Source of the DNA: Salegentibacter lacus
Lineage (GTDB): Bacteria > Bacteroidota > Bacteroidia > Flavobacteriales > Flavobacteriaceae
NCBI RefSeq assembly: GCF_020164555.1
Contig: NZ_JAIQZB010000008.1
Location: 120,539-184,538 of the forward strand
DNA length: 64,000 bases
Reading direction: 5' to 3'
Part shown: one piece after another, positions 63,011 to 64,000 of the stretch
Layout: the number at the start of each line of letters is the position of its first letter
Numbering within the stretch: position 1 is the stretch's first letter
Notes under the pieces: model-generated
Seen by the model: the letters and a program-made list of their open reading frames with translations, nothing else
What the model was told of the DNA's origin: nothing
The model's database searches: none
Program-made: the position numbers and the translations under genes

Positions 63011-63844
63011 ATGAAACGAATTATGCTTTTATCGGCAACCGCCGTCCTTTTGTTCTCCTCTTGCGTATCTAATAAAAAATACGCTGAGCTTGAAGACAAA
63101 CAACGACAAACTCAGGATGAACTAAATACCGCGACAATTAAATTAAACGCGTGTTTAGAGGATAAACAAAACCTTAACCAACAAATTTCAAGACTGAACA
63201 ATACCAATGCGGCATTGCTTAACAACGTAGGTGATCTTGCTACCCTTTCTAAGAAAGAAGCAGAAAACCTTGAACGTTCTCTTGAAAGCATTAAAGAAAA
63301 GGATATGGCTATTACCAGAATGCGTGATGCCATTAACAAAAAAGATTCTGTAACTCTTGCTTTAGTAACCAGTTTAAAAGGAGCTTTGGGTAACATGGCC
63401 GATGAAGACATTGAAATTAATGTTGAGAAAGGTGTGGTTTACGTTTCTATTTCAGATAAACTTTTATTTGACAGTGGAAGATATAATGTAACCGACCGTG
63501 CTAAAGAAGTACTTGGTAAAGTTGCTACTGTAGTTAAAAACAAGCCGGACATCGAGTTTATGGTTGAAGGACATACTGATGATAAAGCCATTAAAACTTC
63601 AATGTTTGAAGATAACTGGGATCTTAGTGTAAAAAGAGCAACTTCTGTAGTAAGAATTCTTCAGGACGAATTTGGTGTGGAGCCAGCTAGAATGACTGCC
63701 GCTGGTAGAAGTTACTATGTTCCTGTAGCTTCTAACGAAACTGCCGAAGGTCGTGCTAAAAACAGAAGAACAAGAATTGTAGTTCTTCCAAAACTAGACC
63801 AATTCTACGGAATGATCGAAGAAGGAATGAAATCTGCTGAGTAA
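63011..63844 (+). CDS. OmpA-family lipoprotein
   Basis: The 277-residue protein has a lipoprotein signal (Cys18, LLFSSCVS), a long coiled coil (about 25-115, KYAELEDKQRQTQDELNTA) and a C-terminal OmpA peptidoglycan-binding domain (about 140-262) with MVEGHTDDKAIKT, DLSVKRATSVVRIL and GRAKNRRTRIVVLP. It anchors the outer membrane to the cell wall. It has its own terminator. Confidence 0.95.
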   Translation: MKRIMLLSATAVLLFSSCVSNKKYAELEDKQRQTQDELNTATIKLNACLEDKQNLNQQISRLNNTNAALLNNVGDLATLSKKEAENLERSLESIKEKDMAITRMRDAINKKDSVTLALVTSLKGALGNMADEDIEINVEKGVVYVSISDKLLFDSGRYNVTDRAKEVLGKVATVVKNKPDIEFMVEGHTDDKAIKTSMFEDNWDLSVKRATSVVRILQDEFGVEPARMTAAGRSYYVPVASNETAEGRAKNRRTRIVVLPKLDQFYGMIEEGMKSAE

Positions 63845-63876
63845 GCTGAAATGATTTCAAGTCTATTATAAGGAAG

Positions 63877-63905
63877 AGGCCGTCTAAAAAGTATTTAGAT
63901 GGCCT
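63877..63905 (+). terminator. Terminator of the OmpA-family gene
   Basis: Stem AGGCCGTCTAAA / TTTAGATGGCCT (one G-T-type mismatch) followed by TTTTTT, 33 bp after the stop. Confidence 0.85.
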
Positions 63906-64000
63906 TTTTTATTGATAAAAGTTTTTGTGAGAGAAGCGCTTCTTCTTTTGTAGATATTCTTAATGATAAAAAAGGCAAGGAAGCCCCCTTCCTATGCTAT

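Noticed and set aside
63906..64000. Start or end of another gene at the right edge
   Set aside because: The three minus-strand frames read leftward from the edge hit stops quickly, and no plus-strand start is followed by a credible frame. A palindrome AGAAGCGCTTCT is present but unexplained.

Overview
The window is a piece of a Bacteroidota chromosome, most likely a marine flavobacterium of the Gramella/Christiangramia, Salegentibacter or Zunongwangia kind. This is inferred from the TAnnTTTG-type -7 promoter elements, the many short SPII lipoprotein signals, a futalosine-independent menaquinone set, a clade II (Sec-type, lipoprotein) nitrous oxide reductase cluster, and dispersed REP-like palindromes. 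I see no CRISPR array, no intact transposase gene, no prophage and no rRNA.

Layout. 1-5.4 kb: the end of a Kelch protein, then an ABC / HlyD-type adaptor / TolC export set whose ABC ATPase has lost most of its catalytic motifs. 5.5-7.9 kb: a small lipoprotein, a DUF2231 membrane protein and a secreted subtilase. 8.1-17.5 kb: a long same-strand sulfur-related block: a small peptide gene, a cysteine-free sulfide:quinone-reductase-like flavoprotein, a complete RND efflux pump (TolC, adaptor, permease), a PII-like protein, DUF2892, DUF302, two rhodaneses and another DUF2892. Two promoters in this block share a 15-bp operator placed exactly 37 bp ahead of the -7 element. 17.5-18.1 kb: tRNA-Leu(UAG) with a duplicated 3' end and terminator, beside a 117-bp repeat. 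18.1-26.2 kb: dipeptidase, two universal stress proteins, small hypotheticals and a DnaQ/GIY-YIG nuclease, separated by repeat-rich spacers.

26.6-36.7 kb is an N-oxide module: ric (Fe-S repair), a 12-TM haem-oxidase-like membrane protein, a Crp/Fnr regulator, and on the minus strand cytochrome c, fasciclin lipoprotein, nosZ, an integral membrane protein, nosL, nosD, nosF and nosY. The ric promoter, the nos promoter and the promoter of a 4-helix-bundle membrane protein at 45.5-46.2 kb carry the same palindrome, TTATGA-N6-TCATAA. This suggests one regulon that links N2O respiration, NO damage repair and an uncharacterised sensor-like protein.

36.9-41.9 kb: an operon of a 54-residue cysteine-rich protein, glutamate dehydrogenase, a Gre-family factor and a coiled-coil protein, then an NtrC-type two-component pair. 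42-52 kb: SYLF lipoprotein, katG, 4HB membrane protein, porin-like barrel, Hsp20, DUF2254, DUF1456, ettA, DinB and a small membrane protein. 52.1-55.4 kb: carboxyltransferase and M1 peptidase. 55.5-61.4 kb: the menE, menC and menA genes, interleaved with a CPBP protease and a UPF0173 hydrolase, and ending with holA. 61.4-63.9 kb: an HsdR-N-like protein, a glycosyltransferase and an OmpA lipoprotein.

The most rewarding observations are the two independent shared-operator sets, the composite sulfur/RND operon with its cysteine-free flavoprotein, and the catalytically degenerate exporter ATPase.
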